From contig NZ_JBEQCT010000001.1 in the NCBI RefSeq assembly GCF_046054155.1, positions 744,001 to 808,000 on the forward strand: a stretch of 64,000 bases of DNA, given 5' to 3'. Of this stretch, positions 9,004 to 18,457 are shown piece by piece. Source of the stretch: Celerinatantimonas yamalensis (GTDB lineage: Bacteria > Pseudomonadota > Gammaproteobacteria > Enterobacterales > Celerinatantimonadaceae). The notes under the pieces were generated by a model, which searched no databases, was not told where the DNA came from, and saw nothing but the letters and a program-made list of their open reading frames with translations. Position numbers and translations under genes: made by a program. Numbering within the stretch: position 1 is the stretch's first letter; each line of letters opens with the position of its first letter.

Positions 9004-10401
9004 TTATAGTAAAAAGTTCTGAGAGACCCATGTTTGGCCTATCTGACTGACTATCACTAACGTAACTCGATTGGCTTTCACCTGAATCGGCACTTGTTTT
9101 CCAATTCCAACAAACCGTAATTGATAAGTCCCCGCATCCACCGAGTTTGCCGAAAAACCAACCGCCGCAGGAAGTGATTCCCAACTGCGGGTATCGGCAT
9201 GTTCAGTTACTGCATTATATAGATTAGCAACCAAACCTAGCCAAGGATTTTGTTTAGTTATTTTATTGGCTAGTACCGTTTTACTCGATAGGCGAATAAC
9301 CTGACGAAGTATCATGCCGGGTAACTGCTCTTTGAGCGAGTGCGCTGCCAACGCTTGTAGTTGAGTCGCAGATTCAATCGTTGTTACTTGCCCGGCAAGA
9401 TTAATCTGCAAAGGGGGACTTGACACAACTTCATCAGGTAAGTAGGGAAACGCAACAGATAGATATTGCAAGCGGTCTCCGACTAAAATGGGTAGATGCA
9501 ATGCCACTTGACGCCGATAAGGGATCAAATTTTGTTCTGTTAGTACCATCACTAAACCTTGATGAGAGGTCAGACTCAATGGCTTAAATCGCCGCTCAAG
9601 ATTGGCCAAATCGGGCATACCGAGCTGCTTTGCCAGTCGTGTTGTTAATGCGCCTATCGCTGGATTATCTGGGGCAATCTGAAGGGCCCGTTTCAAATCA
9701 ATGTACGCATCGTTGGGCTGATTCGCTGCTAAATAAAGCGCGCTACTGAGCAAATAGGTATAACCATTTTGATAGGCACTCTTGCTTTTTTTTAGCAACG
9801 CTTGCATCGATGGGTACTGCGCCAATGTTGATTGCACTTGGTCGCGGTACTGCGATTGTATTTCAGAGAGCTGCGAGCTATGTTGGTCAATCGCCTTTTG
9901 TTGTAGTAATTCACCTTTACGAACCTCAACCAACGCCCCACTCAGATCGTTTTGATGAAGATAATTCAGCGCTTGATAATGATGCAGCATTACCCGCTCA
10001 TACACAGGGATTTGATAACTACGCGCTGTATCATTGGATAACACGGCAATACTATCCTGCACGCCACTAGACAGTCGAAATTGCGCTTGACTCTCCAGCC
10101 ACTGTTGATGTTTTTCGACTATTGAAAAGTGCTTTTGGCTCGCCGAATAATGGCCAGCTAGCTGTTGCAACCGCCCCAGTTCTAGCTGCTTGAGATAATA
10201 ATTCGTATCACTGGTCGAACCAACATCCACATCACTAATTGCTTGCTTTAACTGCCCGCTTTGAACCGCATGGCGCATATCAGTCATCTGTGCGCTATAA
10301 GGTTCAACGAGATCTTTACCCGACAGTGAAGCACACCCCGCTATCAAGGCCAACAACACACTCAGAACGGCCCAACGGAGCCCACCCATTAATTGATTCA
10401 T
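9004..10401 (-). CDS. COG3014-type TPR-like lipoprotein
   Basis: The 465-residue protein starts with a lipoprotein signal (LIAGCAS, Cys23). Residues ~60-260 are helical with repeat-like segments such as 'LYLAANQPNDAYIDLKRALQIAPDNPAIGAL', a tetratricopeptide-like pattern; the C-terminal part is beta-rich. It resembles the uncharacterised COG3014 family found beside ycfL and lpoB in vibrios and relatives. Position between hinT and ycfL in one tight minus-strand run suggests a cell-envelope role, perhaps as a scaffold for the Lpo system, but this is inference. Confidence 0.75.
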   Translation of the reverse strand: MNQLMGGLRWAVLSVLLALIAGCASLSGKDLVEPYSAQMTDMRHAVQSGQLKQAISDVDVGSTSDTNYYLKQLELGRLQQLAGHYSASQKHFSIVEKHQQWLESQAQFRLSSGVQDSIAVLSNDTARSYQIPVYERVMLHHYQALNYLHQNDLSGALVEVRKGELLQQKAIDQHSSQLSEIQSQYRDQVQSTLAQYPSMQALLKKSKSAYQNGYTYLLSSALYLAANQPNDAYIDLKRALQIAPDNPAIGALTTRLAKQLGMPDLANLERRFKPLSLTSHQGLVMVLTEQNLIPYRRQVALHLPILVGDRLQYLSVAFPYLPDEVVSSPPLQINLAGQVTTIESATQLQALAAHSLKEQLPGMILRQVIRLSSKTVLANKITKQNPWLGLVANLYNAVTEHADTRSWESLPAAVGFSANSVDAGTYQLRFVGIGKQVPIQVKANRVTLVIVSQIGQTWVSQNFLL

Positions 10402-10410
10402 TTAACCGCG

Positions 10411-10755
10411 CTACAGTAATGGTCCCAAGGGTGTTCCCCCAAGAAGATGCATATGCAGATGAAAAACCTCTTGTCCGCCATATTCATTACAATTAATCAC
10501 TAATCGATAGCCATCCTCAGCGATCTTCTCTTTCGCTGCAAGTTGGCGAGCAACGCTCACCATACGACCCATCGTCAACTCATCTTCAACCTCAACATCA
10601 TTAACCGTGGGGATTAATTTGTTTGGAATGATCAAAATATGAACTGGGGCCTTTGGTGAAATATCACGAAAAGCCGTTACTAACTCATCTTGATACAACA
10701 ATTCAGTCGCAATCTCTTGACGAATAATTTTACTAAAAATGGTTTCTTCAGCCAT
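10411..10755 (-). CDS. hinT: HIT-family purine nucleoside phosphoramidase HinT
   Basis: HinT hydrolyses AMP-lysine-type phosphoramidates. The 114-residue protein contains the histidine triad FHLHMHLLGG near the C-terminus and the family N-terminus MAEETIFSKII. The open frame runs 11 codons further upstream, but the ATG at 10755 has a GGAGG site seven bases before it. It begins the hinT / COG3014 / ycfL / lpoB / nagZ series, and the order agrees with E. coli (hinT-ycfL-lpoB-...-nagZ). Confidence 0.95.
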   Translation of the reverse strand: MAEETIFSKIIRQEIATELLYQDELVTAFRDISPKAPVHILIIPNKLIPTVNDVEVEDELTMGRMVSVARQLAAKEKIAEDGYRLVINCNEYGGQEVFHLHMHLLGGTPLGPLL

Positions 10756-10887
10756 ATATCCTCCAGAATAATATGAATACAGTTTCACTGTAGGGAAAAT
10801 AGCTTAATCGAGGATGCTAAATAAATCTATCGAATCGTTGCATCAACAACACTTTACCCATAGGATCATAGTCTATGTTGTATCTCA

Positions 10888-12084
10888 ATGGTTATCATCC
10901 TCACAATGCCGCACCTTCAGCCTGACAATCATCCTAGCTTAACCTCAACCTTAGTCCTGCTCATGGCGGTCACCACCGGGGTGGCAGTTGCCAGTAACTA
11001 TTATGCCCAGCCGTTACTCGATACCTTAGCCGACTACTTTCATATTTCTCAGTCAATGGCCGGTAATGTGGTGACCATCGCACAATTAAGTTATGGAACA
11101 GGGTTACTGCTAGCTGTGCCGATTGCTGATATTGTTGAACGCCGCGCTCTAATGATCAACCTGTTAGCGCTGACCTGCGTAGGGCTAATGATCAGCGCCT
11201 TTTCGCCCAATATTTATTGGCTATTCGTCGGAACAGCAATGACTGGATTTTGCTCTGTCGTGGCGCAAGTTCTAGTCCCTTTTGCTGCGACCTTAGCCGC
11301 TCCGCAAAATCGAGGACATATCGTTGGTCGGGTCATGGCAGGGTTATTATTAGGGATATTAATGGCCCGAGTCTTCGCCGGCGGCCTTTCCACATTTGTG
11401 AATTGGCGATGGGTTTATGGACTTGCTGCTCTTATTTTGGCTGGTATTACCATAGCACTGGCCCAAATACTCCCCCACGCTCCCAGCACCCAACATATTC
11501 GCTACCGACAGCTCATTGGATCGGTTCTCAAATTGTTTCAACAGCAACCCATTCTGGTCTATCGCTCCTTACTAGGAATGATGTCATTTTGTCTGTTTAG
11601 TATGTTTTGGACACCGCTTGCTTTTCTACTCGCTAAACCGCCTTATCAATACAGTGATGCAATCATTGGCCTGTTTGGTCTGGTGGGGGCAGCGGGCGTA
11701 ATGGCCGCTACTTGGGCAGGAAAACTTGCTGATGCAGGCCATGGACGACAAGCGACATTCGCTGGGCTAGTCGGGCTTATCATCAGTTGGGGATTGTTAT
11801 ATTTTTCCCCTCATTCGCTCACATTGCTACTTGTGGGGGTCGTTTTGTTAGATCTCACCTCACAATTGGTGCATGTGAGCAATCAAAATGTCATTTACAG
11901 CCTTGATGAAAGTATCCGCAACCGCCTCAACGCAGGGTATATGACCTGCTATTTCATCGGCGGTGCTTTTGGCTCTTGGCTATCGGTCACCCTATATCAA
12001 ATCGGTGGATGGTCATGGGTATCACTAGCCGGCCTTAGCATTGCCAGTTTGGCGCTACTGGTTGCACTGTATAAACATCAATAG
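10888..12084 (+). CDS. MFS transporter, 12 membrane segments
   Basis: This 398-residue inner-membrane protein has about 12 hydrophobic segments and the signature 'NYYAQPLL' after the first helix, seen in a large group of MFS drug/metabolite exporters. 'IADIVERR' between helices 2 and 3 is the usual loop motif in degenerate form. The ATG at 10888 has no clear ribosome site; ATG 10906 (MPHLQPD) is an alternative start. Nothing nearby reveals the substrate. Confidence 0.82.
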   Translation: MVIILTMPHLQPDNHPSLTSTLVLLMAVTTGVAVASNYYAQPLLDTLADYFHISQSMAGNVVTIAQLSYGTGLLLAVPIADIVERRALMINLLALTCVGLMISAFSPNIYWLFVGTAMTGFCSVVAQVLVPFAATLAAPQNRGHIVGRVMAGLLLGILMARVFAGGLSTFVNWRWVYGLAALILAGITIALAQILPHAPSTQHIRYRQLIGSVLKLFQQQPILVYRSLLGMMSFCLFSMFWTPLAFLLAKPPYQYSDAIIGLFGLVGAAGVMAATWAGKLADAGHGRQATFAGLVGLIISWGLLYFSPHSLTLLLVGVVLLDLTSQLVHVSNQNVIYSLDESIRNRLNAGYMTCYFIGGAFGSWLSVTLYQIGGWSWVSLAGLSIASLALLVALYKHQ

Positions 12085-12188
12085 AACAATTCTTTCTCAC
12101 TAAGTGCCGTATTGTGGGAACACCTTTACACGGTTGTTTCCCCCTAACGGCATCGGCATACAACTATAGGAAAATAACGCGCTATTTT

Positions 12189-13058
12189 TTACAATTCCAC
12201 AATCGCGCCCTTACCCACACCTTCATAACCATGGATACGAATAATTTGTCGAGGATGGCTCTTTTTGATACAAGATCCAATATAGTAGGTCAAATTCTCG
12301 ACGGTGGTATCACAGTCCAGCAGATCACATTCAGGCTGGGGCACCGCAAGTTCAAAAAATCCCTGCGGAGCATGATAAGCAAAGCCAAGATGGTTTGGCA
12401 TCACCGCATGTTTCGCAAAACTCAGTTCGCTGAGTTCACAACAATCGTCACTTGATCCTAAATAGATATTGCGCCATTTCATCGCCCAGCTCGCACAGAG
12501 TTCATCATCTAATTCATCGTCGACAAAAATTTCGATCATCGAGCGATGACCATGCGCGATACGTTGGCAGTTACCATCATGTTTTTTTAAGCCATGGCTA
12601 TAGTGATAATACGGTCCTTCAATCGTTTCGTTACGCAAACGAATGGTAAGATCATCAATATTTTCAGGAAGATGAGGTGTTAAAACGGCAATCAAGTGTT
12701 TAATAATGGCCGCTTCGGTAATTTCAACGCAATCAATCAAACAAAAAGCCTGCTCTGGGCAACATAAGTAGAGATGTCGATCTTGGGCGCGCTGAAAACT
12801 GACCTGCATCCGGCCATCGGCCACAGCATGGAACTGGCACTGCGGTGAACGACTAGGCACAAGTAATTTATGATCAACATACTGATCGATCATTTTTTTG
12901 ATGGTTTTTTTGACCACACCAAAATCAAGCAGCATATTCATCTGATTCAATTGACCGCCCAATTCAATATCCACAATCCAACTATCACCGACTAAACCGC
13001 GGTCTGGACAAAGAAAGGTCGAGTCAATCACCGTTAAATCGTTAACAAAAAGTTTCAT
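12189..13058 (-). CDS. 6-pyruvoyl/6-carboxytetrahydropterin synthase-like protein, duplicated
   Basis: The 289-residue protein is about twice the length of QueD. Its first half has 'GLVGDSWIVDIELGG...MLLDFGVVKK...DHKLLVP', corresponding to QueD's strand, DFG-like and D-H-x-x-L elements; the second half has 'GHRSMIEIFVDDEL' and ends in 'RIHGYEGVGKGAIVEL', which resembles the closing E-G strand. It thus looks like a tandem T-fold protein, known in vibrios and shewanellas as a QueD relative. The zinc-binding histidines are only partly recognisable, so activity in queuosine synthesis is not assured. It is divergent from pyrC with 82 bp between. Confidence 0.7.
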   Translation of the reverse strand: MKLFVNDLTVIDSTFLCPDRGLVGDSWIVDIELGGQLNQMNMLLDFGVVKKTIKKMIDQYVDHKLLVPSRSPQCQFHAVADGRMQVSFQRAQDRHLYLCCPEQAFCLIDCVEITEAAIIKHLIAVLTPHLPENIDDLTIRLRNETIEGPYYHYSHGLKKHDGNCQRIAHGHRSMIEIFVDDELDDELCASWAMKWRNIYLGSSDDCCELSELSFAKHAVMPNHLGFAYHAPQGFFELAVPQPECDLLDCDTTVENLTYYIGSCIKKSHPRQIIRIHGYEGVGKGAIVEL

Positions 13059-13140
13059 TCCAGTTGTTCAACAGCTCTGTGATTCATATCTAGATCCGCT
13101 ATTATACCTACACCATTGAACAAATGAACGATCAACCCCC

Positions 13141-14487
13141 ATGCAAAGACTATTAATTAAAAACGCAACGTTAGTTAATGAGAATCAATGCCGTATTGCT
13201 GATGTCCGAATCGTCGGTGAACGGATTGAGGTGATTGGGCAATCGTTGAGTGCACAAACTGGCGAACAAATCATCGATGCCAGTGGTTTACACCTGTTTC
13301 CCGGCGTGATTGATGACCAAGTCCATTTTCGGGAACCGGGATTAACGCATAAAGGCAATATCCAAAGCGAATCACGCGCAGCAGTGGCAGGTGGTATTAC
13401 CAGTTTTATGGAAATGCCAAATGTGAATCCACAGACCACCACGCTCGATGCACTTGAAGAAAAATATCAACGCGCCGCTGGCCGCGCATTTGCCAACCAC
13501 AGCTTTTATTTAGGTGCCACCAATGACAACTTGGAGGTTATTAAGTCCCTCGATCCGAATGCGGCCTGTGGAGTTAAAATTTTTATGGGAGCAAGCACCG
13601 GCAATATGTTGGTTGACGACGAAGCCGTACTCACCGGTATTTTTGCCAATTCGCCAGTATTAATTGCCACTCATTGCGAAAATACGCCGATGATCCAACA
13701 GTTAGAGACGCAATATAAGGCGCAATATGGTGAAAATATCCCGATGCAGATGCATGCCGAGATCCGCAGCCGAGAGGCCTGTTACCAGTCTTCATCAACG
13801 GCCATCGCATTAGCAAAAAAAAATGGCGCTCGCCTGCATGTATTGCACTTAACTACCGCCGAAGAACTTAATCAATTCCCAGCCATTACCGATCTCAGTC
13901 AACTCGCACAAGCCACTGTTACCGCTGAAGCTTGTGTTCATCATCTGTGGTTTAATAAAGATGACTACGCCACGCTCGGTGCTCAGATAAAATGTAACCC
14001 GTCTATCAAACTACGATCTGATCAATTAGCCCTACAACAGGCGGTCAATGATGATCGCATCGCCGTGATTGCCACCGACCACGCCCCCCATACCTGGTCG
14101 GAAAAGCAAAACAGCTACTTCAACGCACCATCCGGTTTGCCATTAGTCCAACATATGTTGCCAGCCCTACTAGAGCTTTATCATCAAGGTGTTTTCACAT
14201 TAGAACGAATTGTTCGAAAAACCGCCCACGCAGTGGCAGAACGCTATCAACTCAAAGATCGGGGCTACATTCGAGAAGGCTATTTTGCTGATTTGACATT
14301 GGTTGACCTTAACCAATCGGTCACCGTTAACCCAGATAACATTCTATATCACTGTGGTTGGTCACCTTTTAACGGGCAATCCTTCCGCAGCGCCGTCACC
14401 ACGACGTTAGTGAATGGTCAACTAGTTTGGCATCAAGGCGCCATTCAAAGTCAGGCAAATGGGCAGCGACTAACGTTTAATCGCTAA
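13141..14487 (+). CDS. pyrC: Dihydroorotase (amidohydrolase family, long form)
   Basis: The 448-residue protein is a metal-dependent amidohydrolase that would close carbamoyl-aspartate to dihydroorotate in pyrimidine synthesis. It shows the metal-binding DQVHFREPG near residue 60, 'THCEN' with a further metal His near residue 180, 'LHVLHLTTAEE', and the catalytic 'ATDHAPHTW' near residue 305. In place of the carboxylated lysine region it has 'GVKIFMGAS'. Its length fits the class I type rather than the 348-residue enterobacterial PyrC, so it may be a second, DHOase-like enzyme; symbol is provisional. Confidence 0.82.
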   Translation: MQRLLIKNATLVNENQCRIADVRIVGERIEVIGQSLSAQTGEQIIDASGLHLFPGVIDDQVHFREPGLTHKGNIQSESRAAVAGGITSFMEMPNVNPQTTTLDALEEKYQRAAGRAFANHSFYLGATNDNLEVIKSLDPNAACGVKIFMGASTGNMLVDDEAVLTGIFANSPVLIATHCENTPMIQQLETQYKAQYGENIPMQMHAEIRSREACYQSSSTAIALAKKNGARLHVLHLTTAEELNQFPAITDLSQLAQATVTAEACVHHLWFNKDDYATLGAQIKCNPSIKLRSDQLALQQAVNDDRIAVIATDHAPHTWSEKQNSYFNAPSGLPLVQHMLPALLELYHQGVFTLERIVRKTAHAVAERYQLKDRGYIREGYFADLTLVDLNQSVTVNPDNILYHCGWSPFNGQSFRSAVTTTLVNGQLVWHQGAIQSQANGQRLTFNR

Positions 14488-14493
14488 TACGCA

Positions 14494-14525
14494 GTCTTCC
14501 TCATCATTTTGTGATAGAGGAAGAC
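14494..14525. terminator. Hairpin between converging pyrC and yejK
   Basis: GTCTTCCTC and GAGGAAGAC form a perfect 9-bp stem, extended inside by ATCA/TGAT with one bulged A. It lies in the 54-bp space between two converging genes and can fold on either strand. Neither side has a strong T run. Confidence 0.5.
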
Positions 14526-14541
14526 CTAAAACCCATCTCGG

Positions 14542-15561
14542 TTAAGATTCGTCTACGTCGCTGGCTCGGCGTAGCTGTTCGCGTAGATTAGGCGGTAATC
14601 CAACAATTGTCAGCGTATCTGTTTGTGGGTCATAGCTCACCCGATCACCCAATAACGGTTGATCAAAGCTAATGGTCATGCCCTTGCCTTGGCCAAAATA
14701 TTTGGTGAGTTTTTTCAACGAACTGCGATCTGCAGGAAACTGCTCTTCAATCGGGAAATTTTCGGCCGCAAATGTATAGAAGTCATTGGCAGGCCCATCA
14801 GTTTGCGGCAAATTGGCCGACAGCTCTTTGACTTGAATTTCTTCACCATCTTTGAGCTGTTGATCACAATACGATTTGACCTGCGCGCGATATTCCGATT
14901 TTTCCTCAGGTTCTAGCTGCGAAACGGCGCAATATTGGTCAACTGCACTCATCAACATCGCATTCTGCTGTTTGGTATCAAAGCCCTCTTCGCAACTTAA
15001 AAAATCGATAAAAAAGTCAGCGATTTTGCGACCGGCTCGCCCACGAATAAAAGATACATAGCGTTTTGATTCAGAATTACGCTGCATTTCAGTCAGCTCG
15101 ATACGCGCCGCAAGCTGGATGGCAGAGGTTTCTAAATAGTGACTGGCCGTGATCTCCATCGAATCATTCACCGAAGGCGATACTTTGTCTTGCAGCAAGA
15201 CAATTTGCAGATACTCGCTGCCAATAAATTCATAGTGGCTAATCAACAAGGTGCCCTGCTCTTGCAGTTCATAGTGATTGATGCGAGCCACTAACTCGTT
15301 GGCTAGCGCGTGAGAAAACGGGATAAATGACTGTTCTGCTAACAAGTATTGATTTAACTCAGTTGGCAGCCGAGCCGCTGGATCGGCAAAGTAACCAAAT
15401 CCTTTGGCAGCCTTACTATTGTAGGTTAAATGTAAATTTCCCACTAACTCTAGCGCATTATCAGTGACCGGTGGTTCATGGTCGCGTAGTTGCAGAGTCA
15501 TTTCTCCTTGCTCATTAACAGCAATAGAGTGTAAAACTAAGTGATTTAGCGATAAGCTCAT
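14542..15561 (-). CDS. yejK: Nucleoid-associated protein YejK (NdpA)
   Basis: YejK is a cytoplasmic nucleoid-associated protein of unknown exact role. The 339-residue sequence has the family opening 'LVLHSIAVNEQGEMTLQLRD', the 'YVSFIRGRAGRKIADFFIDFLSCEEG' core and the 'GKGMTISFDQPLLGDRVSYD' C-terminal region; E. coli YejK has 335 residues. It is divergent from yejL with 73 bp between, the same arrangement as in E. coli. Confidence 0.95.
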   Translation of the reverse strand: MSLSLNHLVLHSIAVNEQGEMTLQLRDHEPPVTDNALELVGNLHLTYNSKAAKGFGYFADPAARLPTELNQYLLAEQSFIPFSHALANELVARINHYELQEQGTLLISHYEFIGSEYLQIVLLQDKVSPSVNDSMEITASHYLETSAIQLAARIELTEMQRNSESKRYVSFIRGRAGRKIADFFIDFLSCEEGFDTKQQNAMLMSAVDQYCAVSQLEPEEKSEYRAQVKSYCDQQLKDGEEIQVKELSANLPQTDGPANDFYTFAAENFPIEEQFPADRSSLKKLTKYFGQGKGMTISFDQPLLGDRVSYDPQTDTLTIVGLPPNLREQLRRASDVDES

Positions 15562-15634
15562 AGTCGTTTTGTTAGTTTTTGTGTCTTGGGTACGGTATTA
15601 TACGCATCTTTTCTTTTGGAATCAGACGAACAAC

Positions 15635-15862
15635 ATGGCTATCATTTCAAAATATCCATCTGAACAAGTGGAACAAATGCTTCAAGAAGTGATGACAGTT
15701 TTGGAAAACCATCAAGCACCACCTGATTTGGCGTTGATGGTCCTTGGGAATGCAGCGACCACATGGCTGAATCGTCGCGTAGCGGCCGAGCAGCGTCAAG
15801 TGCTAGCCGAGCGCTTTGGCAAAGCACTTATCAGCTCAATTGAGCCTCCCAGAAATTCATAG
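15635..15862 (+). CDS. yejL: YejL-family small protein
   Basis: A 75-residue cytoplasmic protein with 'SEQVEQMLQEVMTVLENHQAPPDLALMVLGN', which matches the E. coli YejL pattern closely. The open frame extends to 15569, but only the ATG at 15635 gives the family N-terminus (MxxISKYPSEQ). Function unknown; it precedes yejM by 22 bp and is probably co-transcribed with it. Confidence 0.93.
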   Translation: MAIISKYPSEQVEQMLQEVMTVLENHQAPPDLALMVLGNAATTWLNRRVAAEQRQVLAERFGKALISSIEPPRNS

Positions 15863-15884
15863 TTTGTAAGGAATAACCAGCAAT

Positions 15885-17717
15885 ATGGCTCAAGGCGCGC
15901 TCAAATATCGCGACAAAGTCTCCCAGCTCATCAGTTGGGGGCACTGGTTTTGCTTAGGAAATATTGTTATCACGCTATTGATAGCTATCCGCTATCTTTA
16001 TATTGCACATTGGCCGGATACCTATTTGGGACAGGCCTACATGCTCATTAGTTGGCTAGGGCAATTTTCTTTTTTGCCGTTTATGATTTTTTTGCTAACA
16101 CTGTTTCCTCTGAGCTTTTTACTCCCAAGTAATCGTAGCATGCGCTTTCTAGGTGCCATTATTGCCACTATCGGCATGAGCGCGCTAGCCATTGATACAC
16201 AAGTCTTTTCTCGATTCTATGTTCATCTTAACCCCATGTTATGGCAGTTGTTGATTGATAAAGAGAATAATCGCCAGAGCACAGACGTGAATTTGGTCTT
16301 TATTTTAGTTCCGTTGATTTTTTTTATGGAACTATTAATGGCCAGACTCTGCTGGGTCAGTTTGCGCCGATTAGAACGTCGACGAATTGGCAAACCAATT
16401 GCTATCGGTTTCTTTATCTGTTTTTTCCTCACACATATCATTCACGTATGGGCCGACGCGACTATCTATCGGCCGATTACCTCACAAAAAATTAATTATC
16501 CATTGTTTTATCCGATGACTGCCAGAAACTTTCTCAATTCTTATGGCTTAATCGATATTGAGCGGATCCGTCAAAAATCCCGCCAAGCGGGTCTGCACGA
16601 TGGGAATCCACTTACCTATCCAGAACGACCACTAGAGTACACCAACCAGACCACTCCACCGATGAATCTATTGATGATCGTCGTCGAAGGGCTACGCTTT
16701 GATGCGCTTAACGCTAAGAGCATGCCAAAGACTTGGCAACTGGCACAACATTCACTGCAATTTACCCATCATTACAGTGGGAGTAATGATCATACATTGG
16801 GTTTGTATTCACTCTTTTATGGTTTACCAACCTCTTATTGGAAAAGTGTCGAGGAAGCTTCGATAAGCCCTGTGATGTTTACGGCGCTTAAGCATCGAGA
16901 CTATAAAATTGCCTTATTTAACAGTGATGGCTTTCATAATGCGGCGTTAGATAATACGGTTTGGGGTGATATTCCGGCGAAGCAATTGTCACAAGCGAAG
17001 ATGGATGGTGGCGTGAAAGGTGATGGGCAAGTCGTCTCACTTTGGCAGCAATGGCAAGCCGCTCATGCTCAAACACAGCCTTGGTTTAATTATCTTGATT
17101 TCACAGGTGTCGTTCATCTCGATGTGCCACCTCACACGCTACCAAATTCAGTTAACAGCAGTCGCCAATGGCAAACGATGTATCAACATGCGGTTGCCAA
17201 TGCAGACCAAAAAATCGGACAAGTATTAACGACTTTGCAAGATTCGGGACAGTTAAAAAACACAGTAGTGATCATCACCTCCGATCATGGTCAAGAGTTT
17301 TCTGATCAACAGAGTGGTCGTTGGGGATATGGTAATAATCTCTCTAAATATCAAACTCAAGTACCATTGGTCATCCATTGGCCCGGAATTGCGCCAAAGG
17401 TTATTAACACCGATACCAGCCATCTGGATATCAGTACGACCATTAATAGCGAGCTGTTGGGGGTGAACAATCAGCCCAGTGACTATAGCATTGGTACCGA
17501 TCTATTGACCTTATCAAGTCAGTCCCGAGGATGGATTTTAGTCGGCAATGCCGATGAACAAGCGATCTATCAGAAACACAAGATTACTCTGTTTAATAAT
17601 CACGGTGACTATCAAGTTCGCAATCGCGATTACCAGAAAGTAAATGCGCGAGCCGATATGCCAATTATATTGCAAGTACTGAATGAATTACGTCGATTTT
17701 ATCGAGATGATTCATAA
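15885..17717 (+). CDS. yejM: PbgA/LapC (YejM), LPS-synthesis control protein
   Basis: The 610-residue protein has about five N-terminal membrane helices (residues ~15-200, DUF3413-type) and a periplasmic sulfatase-fold domain from ~240 to the end ('PPMNLLMIVVEGLRFDALN', 'VVIITSDHGQEF'). In enterobacteria it senses lipopolysaccharide and controls LpxC proteolysis through LapB/YciM. The Thr/Ser nucleophile of true sulfatases is replaced within 'EGLRFDA', as in the family, which is thought to be non-enzymatic. The gene is followed by proL-type tRNA, conserving the E. coli order. Confidence 0.94.
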   Translation: MAQGALKYRDKVSQLISWGHWFCLGNIVITLLIAIRYLYIAHWPDTYLGQAYMLISWLGQFSFLPFMIFLLTLFPLSFLLPSNRSMRFLGAIIATIGMSALAIDTQVFSRFYVHLNPMLWQLLIDKENNRQSTDVNLVFILVPLIFFMELLMARLCWVSLRRLERRRIGKPIAIGFFICFFLTHIIHVWADATIYRPITSQKINYPLFYPMTARNFLNSYGLIDIERIRQKSRQAGLHDGNPLTYPERPLEYTNQTTPPMNLLMIVVEGLRFDALNAKSMPKTWQLAQHSLQFTHHYSGSNDHTLGLYSLFYGLPTSYWKSVEEASISPVMFTALKHRDYKIALFNSDGFHNAALDNTVWGDIPAKQLSQAKMDGGVKGDGQVVSLWQQWQAAHAQTQPWFNYLDFTGVVHLDVPPHTLPNSVNSSRQWQTMYQHAVANADQKIGQVLTTLQDSGQLKNTVVIITSDHGQEFSDQQSGRWGYGNNLSKYQTQVPLVIHWPGIAPKVINTDTSHLDISTTINSELLGVNNQPSDYSIGTDLLTLSSQSRGWILVGNADEQAIYQKHKITLFNNHGDYQVRNRDYQKVNARADMPIILQVLNELRRFYRDDS

Positions 17718-17771
17718 TTCGCCAGAATGAACAAAAGTGCAGCAATCGCACGATATGAAAGTAATAAACGG

Positions 17772-17799
17772 TTGCAAGGACCATAAAAAACAGTAAGAT
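17772..17799 (+). promoter_or_regulatory. Sigma-70 promoter for tRNA-Pro
   Basis: TTGCAA and TAAGAT stand 16 bp apart, ending 11 bases before the first base of the tRNA, the spacing expected for a short 5' leader removed by RNase P. Confidence 0.55.
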
Positions 17800-17810
17800 G
17801 AGTTCAGATT

Positions 17811-17887
17811 CGGAACGTAGCGCAGCCTGGTAGCGCACCGTCATGGGGTGTCGGGGGTCGGAGGTTCAAATCCTCTCGTTCCGACCA
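17811..17887 (+). tRNA. proL: tRNA-Pro (anticodon GGG)
   Basis: A 77-base sequence folds as a standard cloverleaf: acceptor stem CGGAACG/CGTTCCG, D-arm with GCGCAGCCTGGTAGCGC, anticodon GGG at 17845-17847 in loop ATGGGGT, T-arm GGTTCAAATCC, and an encoded CCA end. It differs from the E. coli proL tRNA mainly in one acceptor pair. It reads codons CCC and CCU. Its position just after yejM is as in E. coli. Confidence 0.97.
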
Positions 17888-17891
17888 TTTT

Positions 17892-17922
17892 AAAAAAACC
17901 AACCGCTTAGGTTGGTTTTTTT
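17892..17922 (+). terminator. Rho-independent terminator after tRNA-Pro
   Basis: Stem AACCAACC/GGTTGGTT with loop GCTTA and seven T, starting five bases after CCA. Confidence 0.93.
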
Positions 17923-18037
17923 GATCATAATACACAAATAGAATATCATTGATAAAATAATCCCTCCTCTTTTGTGCTTTTTTGCCAAAATAGTATGATG
18001 CACCCTCGCATTTTTATTTTGTATTAAGGTTCTTATC

Positions 18038-18457
18038 ATGTCTTCGGTCATCCCTCTCACAATTAAGCATATTGAACAGCTCGGTCGACTCAATCAGCAG
18101 CTTCTTGAAGATGAAGGGAATAGCAAGAACCTAAGCCACAGCTATCTATGCCAACGCATGCGCGGTTGGCTAAAAGATGCCAACTATTTTGGTTTTGGTT
18201 GTGTTATTGAAGGTCAGATCGCTGCCTATATTCTCGCCTGCTATGAAGATGACTTTATCTATGTTCGCCAGCTTGTCACAGACCGAGAATATCGCCGACA
18301 AGGGCATGCCAGCAAGTTACTCCAACATATAGAGACATATCTCGGTTCAGCAAAGCAGATCAGGCTAGACGTGCTCATGAATAATCAAAGTGCCATGTTT
18401 TTTTATGCTAAGTTGGGGTTTAAGCCCTTCTATATGGCTATGATAAAGCATACTTAA
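18038..18457 (+). CDS. GNAT-family N-acetyltransferase
   Basis: A 139-residue single-domain acetyltransferase. The acetyl-CoA site is visible as 'YVRQLVTDREYRRQGHASKLL' (R-x-x-G-x-A form of motif A) and motif B as 'NQSAMFFYAKLGF'. No substrate can be inferred. It follows the tRNA terminator and has its own upstream region; the next gene is 400 bp away. Confidence 0.85.
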   Translation: MSSVIPLTIKHIEQLGRLNQQLLEDEGNSKNLSHSYLCQRMRGWLKDANYFGFGCVIEGQIAAYILACYEDDFIYVRQLVTDREYRRQGHASKLLQHIETYLGSAKQIRLDVLMNNQSAMFFYAKLGFKPFYMAMIKHT

